Below are positions 55,961 through 64,000 of a stretch of DNA of 64,000 nt, piece by piece. The DNA is from an uncultured Winogradskyella sp. Lineage in GTDB: Bacteria; Bacteroidota; Bacteroidia; Flavobacteriales; Flavobacteriaceae. Positions within the stretch are counted from its first letter, which is position 1, and every line of letters starts with the position of its first letter. Location of the stretch: the NCBI RefSeq assembly GCF_947498345.1, contig NZ_CANMJY010000005.1, positions 124,001-188,000 of the forward strand, written 5' to 3'. A program made the position numbers and the translations under genes. The notes beneath the pieces were generated by a model, which saw only the letters and a program-made list of their open reading frames with translations, made no database searches and had not been told where the DNA came from.

Positions 55961-57493
55961 TTAAGGCGTACTTATAACTACATCAGTAATAAAAACTTCA
56001 TTGCTAGAAGCAACTGTAGTTGTTGGTACAAAATAAAAAATAACAAACCTCTGATCAGTAGACACCAATATATCATTAGGGTTTTCATCTACACGATCTT
56101 GGGGAAAACTGAACGTTGCATCGGCATTAAAGTTAAATGAAATTTGTTGCCAATTATTAATGGCATCAGAGACTACTTGCTGACTAGCTAAGGTTAGTGA
56201 AGCCAAATCATTATCACTAGAAGGCTCATCAGATAAAATATAAAATGTACCTTCTATCTCACCTACAGGAGTCGTTTCAGATTTAACAAATACTGAAATT
56301 GAATACCCTTCTACTCCAATTTCTACTTCAAAAGGTTGATATGCTCTTTCACCTGAACTGTCAAACTTAAGAGATCGACCTGAAGTACCACCTGCTGATT
56401 GCGCATCGGTACCAGATGAGCTTGCTTTGTCTGTAGTTCCTGTACCGCCATTGTTTGCTGGGTTAGAAACCCATGCTTCTAAATCGTCATTCCTCCAAAA
56501 GTTAAAAGGAGTGTCTGATCCATCATTGAATGTATTATCGGGATCGACAGTCCAAGCATCAACAAGATCATTGTTATTATTTTCTGCAGTTGGATAGCTT
56601 TCAAAATCTGCATTTTGAATAACCGCATCAAAGGTCGGAGTTATACCTCCTACAGGAACTTGTATTGTTATATCCCTTGCGACACCAGCTTCATTAGTTG
56701 TTGTTAATGTAACATCATAGGTGCCTGCCATAGCATAGGTATGGGTAGGGTTAACTTCTGTAGAGGTATTACCGTCTCCAAAATCCCAACTATGGGTAAC
56801 CGCCAAGAGCGAGTCGTCAGTAAACTGTACCGTTAATGATGAAGTAGTAAATGTAAAATTGGGAACGGTAGACAAAATTAAACCTTCAATATTTTTAGTC
56901 ACAAAAAATTCTCTTCCTAAAAAATTGGTTGCTGTTAGTGTAGCTTGAAAAACATCTTCCGTTAAGTATGAATATATCGGACTGAAATCTGGATCTTCTT
57001 CAGTATCTACTTCACTACTCCATTCTACTGAATTACCATCACCAAAATCCCAAACTAACGTATTTGCACCAGTTGTTAAGTTATTAAAAGTAACTTGTGA
57101 ATCTAGAGTTGTAAAGTCGAAATCTATAAATATCGGTGACACGTCTACTGTAGCAGTTGCTTCAAGGCCATCAGAACTTATTGTGGTTAATTGTACTGTA
57201 TACAAACCACCAATAGTATACGTATAATCAGGATCTGCCTCTGTTGACGTATTTCCATCACCAAAATCCCATAAATAAGAAACGGCATCTGTTGAATAAC
57301 TTCTGAATATTATGGTTAAACTATTGTCAACATCTGTACTTGTTGTAAAAAATGTATTGGGTTGTATATTGTCTATATTCCCTGTGGGTGGAACAAACTC
57401 TTCAAACCCATCATCATAGCATGAAATTAATAAAAGCGTAAAAACAAATATAATAAGGCTTGCTATATGTTTTTTAATTAGTGTATGAGTCAT
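55961..57493 (-). CDS. PKD-repeat surface lipoprotein with CBM-like C-terminus
   Basis: The protein has 510 residues. A lipoprotein signal ends in LLISCYDD (Cys26). Three PKD-type repeats follow, each with a WDFGDGN motif (about residues 76, 149 and 237), then a C-terminal beta-sandwich (about 290-510) resembling a carbohydrate-binding module. Such SusE/F-like proteins sit on the outer membrane and hold the glycan for the SusCD pair. Position between the second lipoprotein gene (13 bases) and the alginate lyase supports alginate binding. Confidence 0.87.
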   Translation of the reverse strand: MTHTLIKKHIASLIIFVFTLLLISCYDDGFEEFVPPTGNIDNIQPNTFFTTSTDVDNSLTIIFRSYSTDAVSYLWDFGDGNTSTEADPDYTYTIGGLYTVQLTTISSDGLEATATVDVSPIFIDFDFTTLDSQVTFNNLTTGANTLVWDFGDGNSVEWSSEVDTEEDPDFSPIYSYLTEDVFQATLTATNFLGREFFVTKNIEGLILSTVPNFTFTTSSLTVQFTDDSLLAVTHSWDFGDGNTSTEVNPTHTYAMAGTYDVTLTTTNEAGVARDITIQVPVGGITPTFDAVIQNADFESYPTAENNNNDLVDAWTVDPDNTFNDGSDTPFNFWRNDDLEAWVSNPANNGGTGTTDKASSSGTDAQSAGGTSGRSLKFDSSGERAYQPFEVEIGVEGYSISVFVKSETTPVGEIEGTFYILSDEPSSDNDLASLTLASQQVVSDAINNWQQISFNFNADATFSFPQDRVDENPNDILVSTDQRFVIFYFVPTTTVASSNEVFITDVVISTP

Positions 57494-57506
57494 AATATTA
57501 TGTTGT

Positions 57507-58721
57507 TTATTGTCTAACGACTATATTAAAAGCGTCTAATCTTGCTTCATCACCTGAGTTGTTTGCAAAAATTATAACAGATTCATTTTCACCAGCTTCA
57601 AATGTTATTGAATGTTGCTTAAAAACATTTACAACTCTACCGGCGTTAGTATCTATTCTCGAAGCAATTATATTTTCTTCTAATTGTGCCTCAGCAAAAC
57701 TTGAAGTATTAGGGCTTAGGATAGATACCTTCATCTGACCGTCAGCACCTAAATTAAATGCGCTAAAATATGTTATAACATACTCTGCACCTGGAGTAAC
57801 ATCAATTTCTTGATAGGCAACTCTATCTCCACTAGCAGGGAATTTTGCAGCTTGTACACCATCAGGCAAATCAGCTCCTACTCCAGGGCTTGTATCCGTA
57901 TTAATCTGTATAACTGTTGTACCTCCACCTGATGGGCTCCATGCCGCATTACTTGGCACTCTCCAAGAGTCTCTGCCATCACCAGTTCCATCAAACAAAC
58001 TGTTATCTTCAAAACTAGCCTCTTCTATTTCTGGTACAGGTATAGTAGGCACAGCCTGATTAACTGTAATTAATCGTTCAGCATAATCAGACTTATCTAA
58101 GTTATCTGTAACTGTAAGACCTACGTTATAGATTCCTGGACCTGGAAATTCAATTATTAATTCTTGGTCTTGTAATGTTGCATCATCCAAGGCTAAAATT
58201 TGAGCTTCTAAATCTGCGACATTTTGTAAAGTTGTATCAGAAAGTGCATTTTCTGCGGCTGCTAAAGCTATTTCTAAGTCTGCTATTTGTGCTTCCATTA
58301 CTGCGACTCTAGCTGGATCATCTTCACATGGTATCTTAAACTCTAACTCTTCAATATCCTCTTGAATGGCAATAACATCAGCTAATTCTGCTTCTATTTG
58401 TAATTGAAGAATTGGTAAATTTTTATTAATTAATTGAATATCAACATTATTATTATCCATATCGGTGATACTCCAAAGGTATTGCGTTCCATTAACAGCT
58501 AAATTTGATCCTGCTTGAAAGTTAAATTGATAGTTTGCAGACAATTCATTGTCCTCGCAATCAAACTCAGCAAAAGTAATCTCACTAAAATTGTAAAAAG
58601 GTGTTGGTCCTGTAACATCTTCTAAATCGCCAACATCTGCTATATCATCACTTACGCAAGCACTTAATGCTAATAAAGCTATTAACGCAAACGATTTTAA
58701 GCTTAACACATTTGTCTTCAT
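57507..58721 (-). CDS. SusE/F-like alginate-locus lipoprotein; PKD domain interrupted by a coiled coil
   Basis: I start at the ATG ending at 58721 (404 residues), so the lipoprotein signal MKTNVLSLKSFALIALLALSAC comes first; an ATG at 58745 inside susD adds eight residues. A PKD-like domain begins (YQFNFQAGSNLAVNGTQYLWSITDMDNN), is interrupted by a helical stretch of about 100 residues (ELADVIAIQEDIEELEF ... ADLEAQILALDD), then resumes with FPGPGIYNVGLTVTDN. The C-terminal sandwich resembles that of the adjacent PKD lipoprotein. Likely a glycan-binding surface protein; the helical insert is unusual. Confidence 0.85.
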   Translation of the reverse strand: MKTNVLSLKSFALIALLALSACVSDDIADVGDLEDVTGPTPFYNFSEITFAEFDCEDNELSANYQFNFQAGSNLAVNGTQYLWSITDMDNNNVDIQLINKNLPILQLQIEAELADVIAIQEDIEELEFKIPCEDDPARVAVMEAQIADLEIALAAAENALSDTTLQNVADLEAQILALDDATLQDQELIIEFPGPGIYNVGLTVTDNLDKSDYAERLITVNQAVPTIPVPEIEEASFEDNSLFDGTGDGRDSWRVPSNAAWSPSGGGTTVIQINTDTSPGVGADLPDGVQAAKFPASGDRVAYQEIDVTPGAEYVITYFSAFNLGADGQMKVSILSPNTSSFAEAQLEENIIASRIDTNAGRVVNVFKQHSITFEAGENESVIIFANNSGDEARLDAFNIVVRQ

Positions 58722-58734
58722 AATTATTCTATTT

Positions 58735-60336
58735 TTAATAACCATTATTTTGCGTGTAAAAGTTCGGTAAGTTGTCTATTTCCCTTTGTGGAAAAGGAAG
58801 GTATTTTCTATCTGCTGTGTAACTCAAACTATTATCAATTGAGAATTGTTGCAGTACATTATCTGCTTCTCCAAATCGAATTAAATCGTATAAGCGTTGA
58901 TTTTCATAAACCAACTCAACTCTTCTTTCATCTAAAAGTTCTTGCTTTGTTAAAACTGCAAATACTTCTTCAAGACCTGCTCTTGCTCTTACTTGATTGT
59001 ATGCGTCAATAGCTCTTTGATCTGTAGTACTTTCTGCACCAGCTAATATAGCTTCTGCATATAATAATAATACATCAGCATATCTCAAAATTATCCAATC
59101 GTTATCTCCAATTTCCCCGTCTGTTGGGAATTTGGCATTGAATGTATCATTTGTTATATCAGAAGGGTTGTATGATAACCTATCAAAACTCACATAAAAT
59201 CTAACAGGTTGTAATTCGGGAGTCATAACATCTAAAAAATCCAGTGAGGCTATATTGACACCATTAGAAGGTCCTTGTAATGTCATTGCAAAACTAAACG
59301 ACTCCGAATCGGTCTCAACTTGATCGTCTAAACCACTATCACTTGTTACATAGTTGTCACTACTAACCAAATCGTAAGCTATAGAAAATATAATTTCATC
59401 ATTTATTTCTAATGCTGGATTATTAGACCATGATCCATCAAGAATGCCATCGTTGAACCCTTCAGAAATTTCATTGCCAAATACGTTTCCATAATCAATA
59501 ACCAAATTTGCGAAGTACTCTTGATCTGTTAAAATATCAATAGTTGGATTCATTGGATCTGGATTAAACTCAAATTGTTCGGCATCATCTATGTCTGTAA
59601 AAAGTAAGTCATAACCAAAGGAAGTATTATTTTCTACAACCGAGGCTAATAATAATTCTGCTTCAGAGTAATTTGGGTTAGGCTGACTTAAATAGGCTTT
59701 AGCAGCTAAACAAATAGCAGCTCCTTCCGTAGGTCTGTATCTGTTCTGCTCTCCTCCATTTAAAAAGGCTATAGATGTACTAAAATCGTCAATGATTTTT
59801 TCATAAACTTCTGCTTCAGGCAATTGCGGATAATCTCTTGCTTCATCTATATTTGGGTCTAAAACTTTGTCAATATACGGTACATTTTGATATGCTCTTA
59901 CTAGATTAAAATGACATAATGCTCTCATAAAATAGGCTTCCCCAACAGTATATTGCTGATTCTCGGGTGCTAAAAAACGGTTATCTATAATTGTATTGGC
60001 ATGTTTAATTGCGGCCATATTATTAGAATAGTATGTAGCAACATCACCATTGTTTGGGTCTACATTGTATCTGTTAATTTCTGGGAAATTTCCGTTTTCG
60101 GTATTTGCTCTTACATTATCAGATCTTAGCTCTATCAATAAGAATTCATTTGCTGGAACTTTTTGATAGGCATCCAAAACACCATTAGCCAATAACTCAA
60201 ACCCATTTTCTGTTTGTAATAACTCTTCTAAAGAAAGTGCTGTTGGGTTGGTAAGATCTAGTTCTTCTTCACAACTTGTAAATAAAGGTGAAATAGAAAA
60301 ACAAACGACTATGAATTTTATATATATCTTTCTCAT
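58735..60336 (-). CDS. susD: SusD/RagB-family nutrient-binding lipoprotein
   Basis: The 533-residue protein has a lipoprotein signal ending PLFTSCEEE (lipobox Cys22). TPR-like helices dominate the N-terminal half (AYFMRALCHFNLVRAYQNVPYID is the SusD signature) and the conserved C-terminal ends in LDERRVELVYENQRLYDLIRFG and KYLPFPQREIDNLPNF. It caps the TonB-dependent channel and captures alginate oligomers. It lies 6 bases after susC. The symbol names the family, not the starch system. Confidence 0.95.
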   Translation of the reverse strand: MRKIYIKFIVVCFSISPLFTSCEEELDLTNPTALSLEELLQTENGFELLANGVLDAYQKVPANEFLLIELRSDNVRANTENGNFPEINRYNVDPNNGDVATYYSNNMAAIKHANTIIDNRFLAPENQQYTVGEAYFMRALCHFNLVRAYQNVPYIDKVLDPNIDEARDYPQLPEAEVYEKIIDDFSTSIAFLNGGEQNRYRPTEGAAICLAAKAYLSQPNPNYSEAELLLASVVENNTSFGYDLLFTDIDDAEQFEFNPDPMNPTIDILTDQEYFANLVIDYGNVFGNEISEGFNDGILDGSWSNNPALEINDEIIFSIAYDLVSSDNYVTSDSGLDDQVETDSESFSFAMTLQGPSNGVNIASLDFLDVMTPELQPVRFYVSFDRLSYNPSDITNDTFNAKFPTDGEIGDNDWIILRYADVLLLYAEAILAGAESTTDQRAIDAYNQVRARAGLEEVFAVLTKQELLDERRVELVYENQRLYDLIRFGEADNVLQQFSIDNSLSYTADRKYLPFPQREIDNLPNFYTQNNGY

Positions 60337-60342
60337 AATTAA

Positions 60343-63300
60343 TTAAAATTGTAAGTTAACTCCTAATGAAACGGTTCGTACTATTGGACCATCACCTCTT
60401 TGGTATCCAGAAGTTAATGGTGTATTTGCGTTATTTGATGTTTGACCAGCAGCTTCAGGATTAAAGCCTTCATAACCCGCTGCTGTAAAATAAAATAAAT
60501 TCTCTCCTGTCATATAAACTCTTAAGTTACTAACATTTAAGTCAGATAATATAGATTCTGGAAAAGTATAACCCAAAATGATATTTCTAACAGCTACAAA
60601 AGATGCATCTTGAATATGATCATCAGTAAATCTTCTATGCACTGTTAAATCGAAATCTGGAAAATTAGACACTGGATTTGCTGCCGACTCACTAGCATAA
60701 TATAATTGATCCAAGTCTGCAACTCTTACTTCAGCACCATGTGATCCTTCTAGCTGTACTGAAAAATCAAAATTATAAAACGTTAGAGATGTATTGAATC
60801 CCCATGTAAAGTCTGGATATGGGCTACCTAATTCTGTTCTATCCTCATCATCAATAATTCCATCTCCATTTAAATCCTTAACATAAACTCTAGCAAAATC
60901 ATTATTAAATCTATTAAATGGATTATCTATCCATTCTAAAGGGACTTCTCTATCATAAACCCAGCCATAAAAAGATGTTATTGGTTGACCAACTCTGGCT
61001 ATAAACTCTGTAGGCCGGGTATCTTGATCTATTCTAGAAATTATTTGTTCATTATTCCCGAGGCTAACCACTTCATTTCTATTTAAAGAAAATTGACCAG
61101 AAGCAGTCCATCTCACTTTTTCATTTGAATATAATCTTGAATTTAATTCAATTTCAAAACCTTCATTTTTCACCTCACCTATATTCTGTAACCAATTGTC
61201 CACACCATATACTGCAGCTACTGGCGCAAACAAAATCAAATCTTCACTTGTTCTTTTATAATAATCCAAAGATAAATTGATTAAACCATTACCAAATGTA
61301 ATATCTATACCTGGATTGAATTCTATAAGCTTTTCCCATCCTAAATTTGCATTTGCAAGGGTCACCGCTTTTACTCCAGGGGCTCCATCATACCCTACAG
61401 TACTAAATGTTTCTTCAAATCTATAAAGTGATTCATATATATTATTGGATATTTCGTTAGATCCAGATACACCATAACTGGCTCTTAGCTTTAAGAAAGT
61501 AATAAAGTCACTTGATGATAAAAACTCTTCATTTGATATAATCCAACCTGCTGATGCTGCTGGGAAAAATCCGAATCGGTTATTAGATCCAAATCTTGTG
61601 CTACCATCTGTACGAGCTGATATTTGTAATAAATATTTTTCATCATAGTTGTAATCTATTCTCCCAAAATAGGACACAAGCTTTTCTCTGGCATTATCTG
61701 TAAACGTAGTTCCACCATCAGCAAGAGCAATGTTATTATTAAAATCATCTGTAAAACCAACAGCTTCTGATTCCTGTCTATAAAAATCTCTTAGAGTAAA
61801 TTCAAAACCTAATATAGAATTGAAACTATGCTTACCAAAACTTTTCTTATACCTTAAAATAGATTCAAAAGCATACTGATTGATTTCATCTCTTCTTTCA
61901 TTTCTAAAAGCTTCTTGTTCCCTATTTTCTTGACCGAAGAAGAAATCTGCAGCTGTATTTTTAGTATGTCTAAAAATTGCAGATGCTGTTTGCCTAAAGG
62001 TTAGACCTTTTGCTAATTTTACATCAAAATATGTAGCTGCATTTAGTGTAAACTGTTTTTTCTCTCTAGATCTTTCTAAAAAATGCACCAATGGATGAAC
62101 ATTTCTAGTGGTTGACAAGGTTAATCCACCAGATGTTAAATCACTTGCCAAAGGCAAACCAGTAACTGGATCCCTAGCAATAGCTCTAGGATTGTTAGGG
62201 TCTACTGTAAACACATGGTCAAAAGCTCTAGAAAATCCGTAACTACCTACTCCTATATTCTCAAATTGAGCACCTGCATCTCCTGGGTCTGACCCTGTAA
62301 TATAATTTAGGTGATCTTCATTTAGATATAGAGGTAAATGACCATATTGCCTCAGTGGATCTGTAAATCTAGATGGAAGCCTAACTTGATCATTGTAATT
62401 AGCACGTAAGTTTCCTCCAAATTTGATTTTCTTATTTCTTGATTTGCTATCGACCTTAATTCTAGCATTGTATTTTGTAAATTTATCTTTTAGCGCTACA
62501 CCTTCATCCTCAAGATAGGCAATAGATGCTGCATAGTTTGTTAATTCGGTACCCCCTCTAACTGATAAAGAATGACTTTGTATTACACCTCCTTCGAAAA
62601 TCTCATCTTGCCAATTCTTTTCACCTCCACCAAGAGACGCTATAAAATCCATAGCTTCTAGTTCAGCATATGCATTATTATAATCATTGATGATACGATC
62701 TAAATTTTGACTATCTGAGGAAATTTGATCGACAACTCCTTGTAGGTTATTTAGTCTTGATCTTTCATCAGAAATAGATGTATTGAAATTGTCATTATTT
62801 ATGGCATATCTATACCCTGTAAATGTATTATAGGAATACTGTGTCTTACCTGTTACACCTTCTTTAAGAGTTATTAAAATCACACCATTAGCACCACGAG
62901 AACCGTATATAGCTACCGATGACGCATCTTTCAACACACTTATAGATGCTATATTATTATTATCTATAGAGCCTAATATATCTGGTTCTGTTCCTAAAAC
63001 AATACCATCTACAACAATCAATGGAGACGATGAACCTGTAATTGACCCAGGACCTCTTAATGTAATCTTAGGATCACCACCAGCCTCTGAAGCTACAGTT
63101 TGTATTCTTAAACCTGCTACTTTACCTCTAAGGGCATCTTCCACACGAGGTACAGAAAGGTCTTTAATATCCTTACTAGAAACTTTTGTTAAAGCACTCG
63201 TTACATTTCGCTCTTTTTGATCCCCATAGCCTATTAACACTACTTCGTCCAAAACATTACTATCTTCTTCTAGAGCAATTGTTAATGATAGTTGCCCGCT

Positions 63301-63558
63301 AACCACAACCGTTTGAGTTTTATAACCAAGGTAAGAGAACTGTAATATATCCTCACTATTTACTTCGATTGCAAAATTTCCATCAAAATCTGTCGAAGTT
63401 CCTCTTGATGTATTTAGAATAAGAATGTTAACACCTGGAATAGGCATTTTATCTTTAGCAGAAGTTACTGTGCCTTTTAAAGTATAAACGTCTTGAGCAA
63501 AAATTACAGCACTAAATAACAAAGCAACTATAATTGTTAGCCTAATTTTTAAAGTCAT
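60343..63558 (-). CDS. susC: SusC/RagA-family TonB-dependent outer-membrane transporter
   Basis: The 1,071-residue protein has a signal peptide (1-21, ending VIFAQ), a CarboxypepD_reg-like domain (about 25-110, LKGTVTSAKDKMPIPGVNILI), a plug with VLIGYGDQKERNVTSALTKVSSKDI and SVLKDASSVAIYGSRGANGVILITLK, then a long beta-barrel ending in the terminal strand VRTVSLGVNLQF. It imports alginate oligosaccharides with energy from TonB. It is the first gene of the depolymerisation operon, behind an unusually clear promoter and stacked operator boxes. Confidence 0.96.
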   Translation of the reverse strand: MTLKIRLTIIVALLFSAVIFAQDVYTLKGTVTSAKDKMPIPGVNILILNTSRGTSTDFDGNFAIEVNSEDILQFSYLGYKTQTVVVSGQLSLTIALEEDSNVLDEVVLIGYGDQKERNVTSALTKVSSKDIKDLSVPRVEDALRGKVAGLRIQTVASEAGGDPKITLRGPGSITGSSSPLIVVDGIVLGTEPDILGSIDNNNIASISVLKDASSVAIYGSRGANGVILITLKEGVTGKTQYSYNTFTGYRYAINNDNFNTSISDERSRLNNLQGVVDQISSDSQNLDRIINDYNNAYAELEAMDFIASLGGGEKNWQDEIFEGGVIQSHSLSVRGGTELTNYAASIAYLEDEGVALKDKFTKYNARIKVDSKSRNKKIKFGGNLRANYNDQVRLPSRFTDPLRQYGHLPLYLNEDHLNYITGSDPGDAGAQFENIGVGSYGFSRAFDHVFTVDPNNPRAIARDPVTGLPLASDLTSGGLTLSTTRNVHPLVHFLERSREKKQFTLNAATYFDVKLAKGLTFRQTASAIFRHTKNTAADFFFGQENREQEAFRNERRDEINQYAFESILRYKKSFGKHSFNSILGFEFTLRDFYRQESEAVGFTDDFNNNIALADGGTTFTDNAREKLVSYFGRIDYNYDEKYLLQISARTDGSTRFGSNNRFGFFPAASAGWIISNEEFLSSSDFITFLKLRASYGVSGSNEISNNIYESLYRFEETFSTVGYDGAPGVKAVTLANANLGWEKLIEFNPGIDITFGNGLINLSLDYYKRTSEDLILFAPVAAVYGVDNWLQNIGEVKNEGFEIELNSRLYSNEKVRWTASGQFSLNRNEVVSLGNNEQIISRIDQDTRPTEFIARVGQPITSFYGWVYDREVPLEWIDNPFNRFNNDFARVYVKDLNGDGIIDDEDRTELGSPYPDFTWGFNTSLTFYNFDFSVQLEGSHGAEVRVADLDQLYYASESAANPVSNFPDFDLTVHRRFTDDHIQDASFVAVRNIILGYTFPESILSDLNVSNLRVYMTGENLFYFTAAGYEGFNPEAAGQTSNNANTPLTSGYQRGDGPIVRTVSLGVNLQF

Positions 63559-63584
63559 ATTAAGTGATTGATTTAGTTAGCTAT

Positions 63585-63622
63585 TTGGTAAACCAAATTG
63601 GTAAACCAAATTGGTTTACCAA
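63585..63622. promoter_or_regulatory. Triple TTGGTAAACCAA operator array before susC
   Basis: TTGGTAAACCAA occurs at 63585-63596 and 63598-63609, and its reverse complement TTGGTTTACCAA at 63611-63622. The repeat period is 13 bases. Boxes two and three form a perfect 25-base palindrome. A fourth, imperfect copy (TGGTTAACTA) lies at 63637-63646, about two periods further. The core TGGTNNACCA equals the site before the GntR gene. Confidence 0.8.
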
Positions 63623-63649
63623 ATATATATAAATTTTGGTTAACTACAA
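63620..63649 (-). promoter_or_regulatory. Bacteroidota-type promoter of susC
   Basis: On the minus strand, TTG (63649-63647) and TATATTTG (63627-63620) are separated by exactly 19 bases, the classic -33 TTG / -7 TAnnTTTG layout. The -7 element overlaps the third operator box and the spacer holds the fourth imperfect box, so a bound repressor would block RNA polymerase. Transcription should begin within the operator array. Confidence 0.72.
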
Positions 63650-63714
63650 CGTTTTCGCGAATTAATATCTGTTTTACTTCTTTTTGTATTAAAAACATAT
63701 CCAAAATTCTGAAT

Positions 63715-64000
63715 TTATTGCATAAAGTCTTCACGAATTGGACTAAAGACGTCTATCAATACTCCTGTTTGAATACAAACAGCACCGTGTAAAACATGAG
63801 GTGGTATATAAACAGAATCGCCTTCTTTTACTATCTTAGTCTCATCTCCAATCGAAAATTCAAACTCACCACTTTCAATATAAGTTACCTGTGAATGATA
63901 ATGCTCATGTTTATAACCTATACCTCCTTTGTCAAAGTGAACTTTTACTAACATTATTTTGTCATCATACGTCATTATTTTACGTTTTACTCTTTCCCCT
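63715..64000 (-). CDS. kdgF: KdgF-like cupin (uronate ring-opening enzyme), N-terminus beyond window
   Basis: The frame continues to the window edge: before the ATG at 63975 the codons read GERVKRKI, matching the usual KdgF N-terminal half-sentence (...G.GVKRKI), so the true start lies outside. Visible is a small cupin with GYKHEHYHSQVTYIESGEFEF (metal-binding His) and GDSVYIPPHVLHGAV, ending VFSPIREDF, a KdgF hallmark. KdgF converts unsaturated monouronates from alginate or pectin to the linear DEH form. It precedes susC on the same strand. Confidence 0.9.
   Translation of the reverse strand, partial: GERVKRKIMTYDDKIMLVKVHFDKGGIGYKHEHYHSQVTYIESGEFEFSIGDETKIVKEGDSVYIPPHVLHGAVCIQTGVLIDVFSPIREDFMQ

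Noticed and set aside
63598-63622. 25-base palindrome as a terminator of kdgF or an IS end
   Set aside because: No T-run follows, the arms repeat a third time in direct orientation, and they overlap a good promoter; an operator array explains all of this.
1-64000. CRISPR arrays, tRNA, rRNA and intact insertion sequences
   Set aside because: I looked for regularly spaced identical repeats, cloverleaf-like segments and transposase genes with terminal repeats and saw none; the only transposase-like signal is the weak match in the His-tailed protein.

Overview
The window is AT-rich DNA from a Bacteroidota bacterium, most likely a marine member of the Flavobacteriaceae. The signs are SusC/SusD pairs, flavobacterial lipoprotein signals, PKD-domain glycan-binding lipoproteins, a -33 TTG / -7 TAnnTTTG promoter and an alginate-degradation locus. 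Almost every gene lies on the minus strand, so the reading order runs from high to low coordinates.

Region A (about 1-41.3 kb, minus) is a complete extracellular contractile injection system (eCIS, the Afp/PVC/MAC family). In transcription order it holds a LuxR-type regulator (40484-41344), a Pvc16-like tube-cap protein, an unknown protein, one sheath, two tube proteins, a DUF5908 microprotein, a LysM adaptor, a VgrG-like spike, PAAR tip, gp25 wedge, two very large J-type baseplate proteins, a giant tape-measure/assembly protein, two helical unknowns, one further unknown and the AAA+ ATPase. There are no phage head, portal, terminase or lysis genes and no T6SS membrane-complex genes.

Region B (about 5.9-16.9 kb, minus) lies directly downstream of the ATPase and looks like a payload cassette. 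It has a His-rich protein, a GH64/thaumatin-like protein, and five large proteins sharing an N-terminal DNRP(EA) motif. Three of the five carry near-identical DUF4157 (HEAWH) modules, and each of the five has a different C-terminal domain: caspase/C80-like peptidase, amidoligase-like plus CFI-box, GNAT acetyltransferase, nucleotidyltransferase fold, and a pentein (arginine-deiminase-type) enzyme. The catalytic calls rest on motifs I can read and were not confirmed by search. Below them, 1-5398 is one open frame running off the window: a >1,799-residue modular protein with beta-helix, IPT/TIG and von Willebrand A domains and no signal peptide.

Region C (about 41.5-50.1 kb) is a mixed accessory stretch: a P-loop kinase fragment, GNAT, an FMN reductase fused to a SnoaL-like domain, a quinone-reductase-type flavoprotein, DUF983, an NAD-binding epimerase-like protein, a beta-lactamase-family lipoprotein, a TolB-like/TPR/AraC regulator and an EamA transporter.

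Region D (50.1-64 kb) is an alginate utilisation locus. KdgF (cut by the window end), SusC, SusD, two PKD/CBM-like surface lipoproteins and a PL7 alginate lyase handle binding, import and depolymerisation. A GntR/FadR regulator, MFS uronate transporter, SDR reductase (DEH reductase), KDG kinase and KDPG aldolase take the monomer to pyruvate and glyceraldehyde-3-phosphate. Operator-like TGGTNNACCA boxes overlap the susC promoter and precede the GntR gene, suggesting one regulator for both transcripts.
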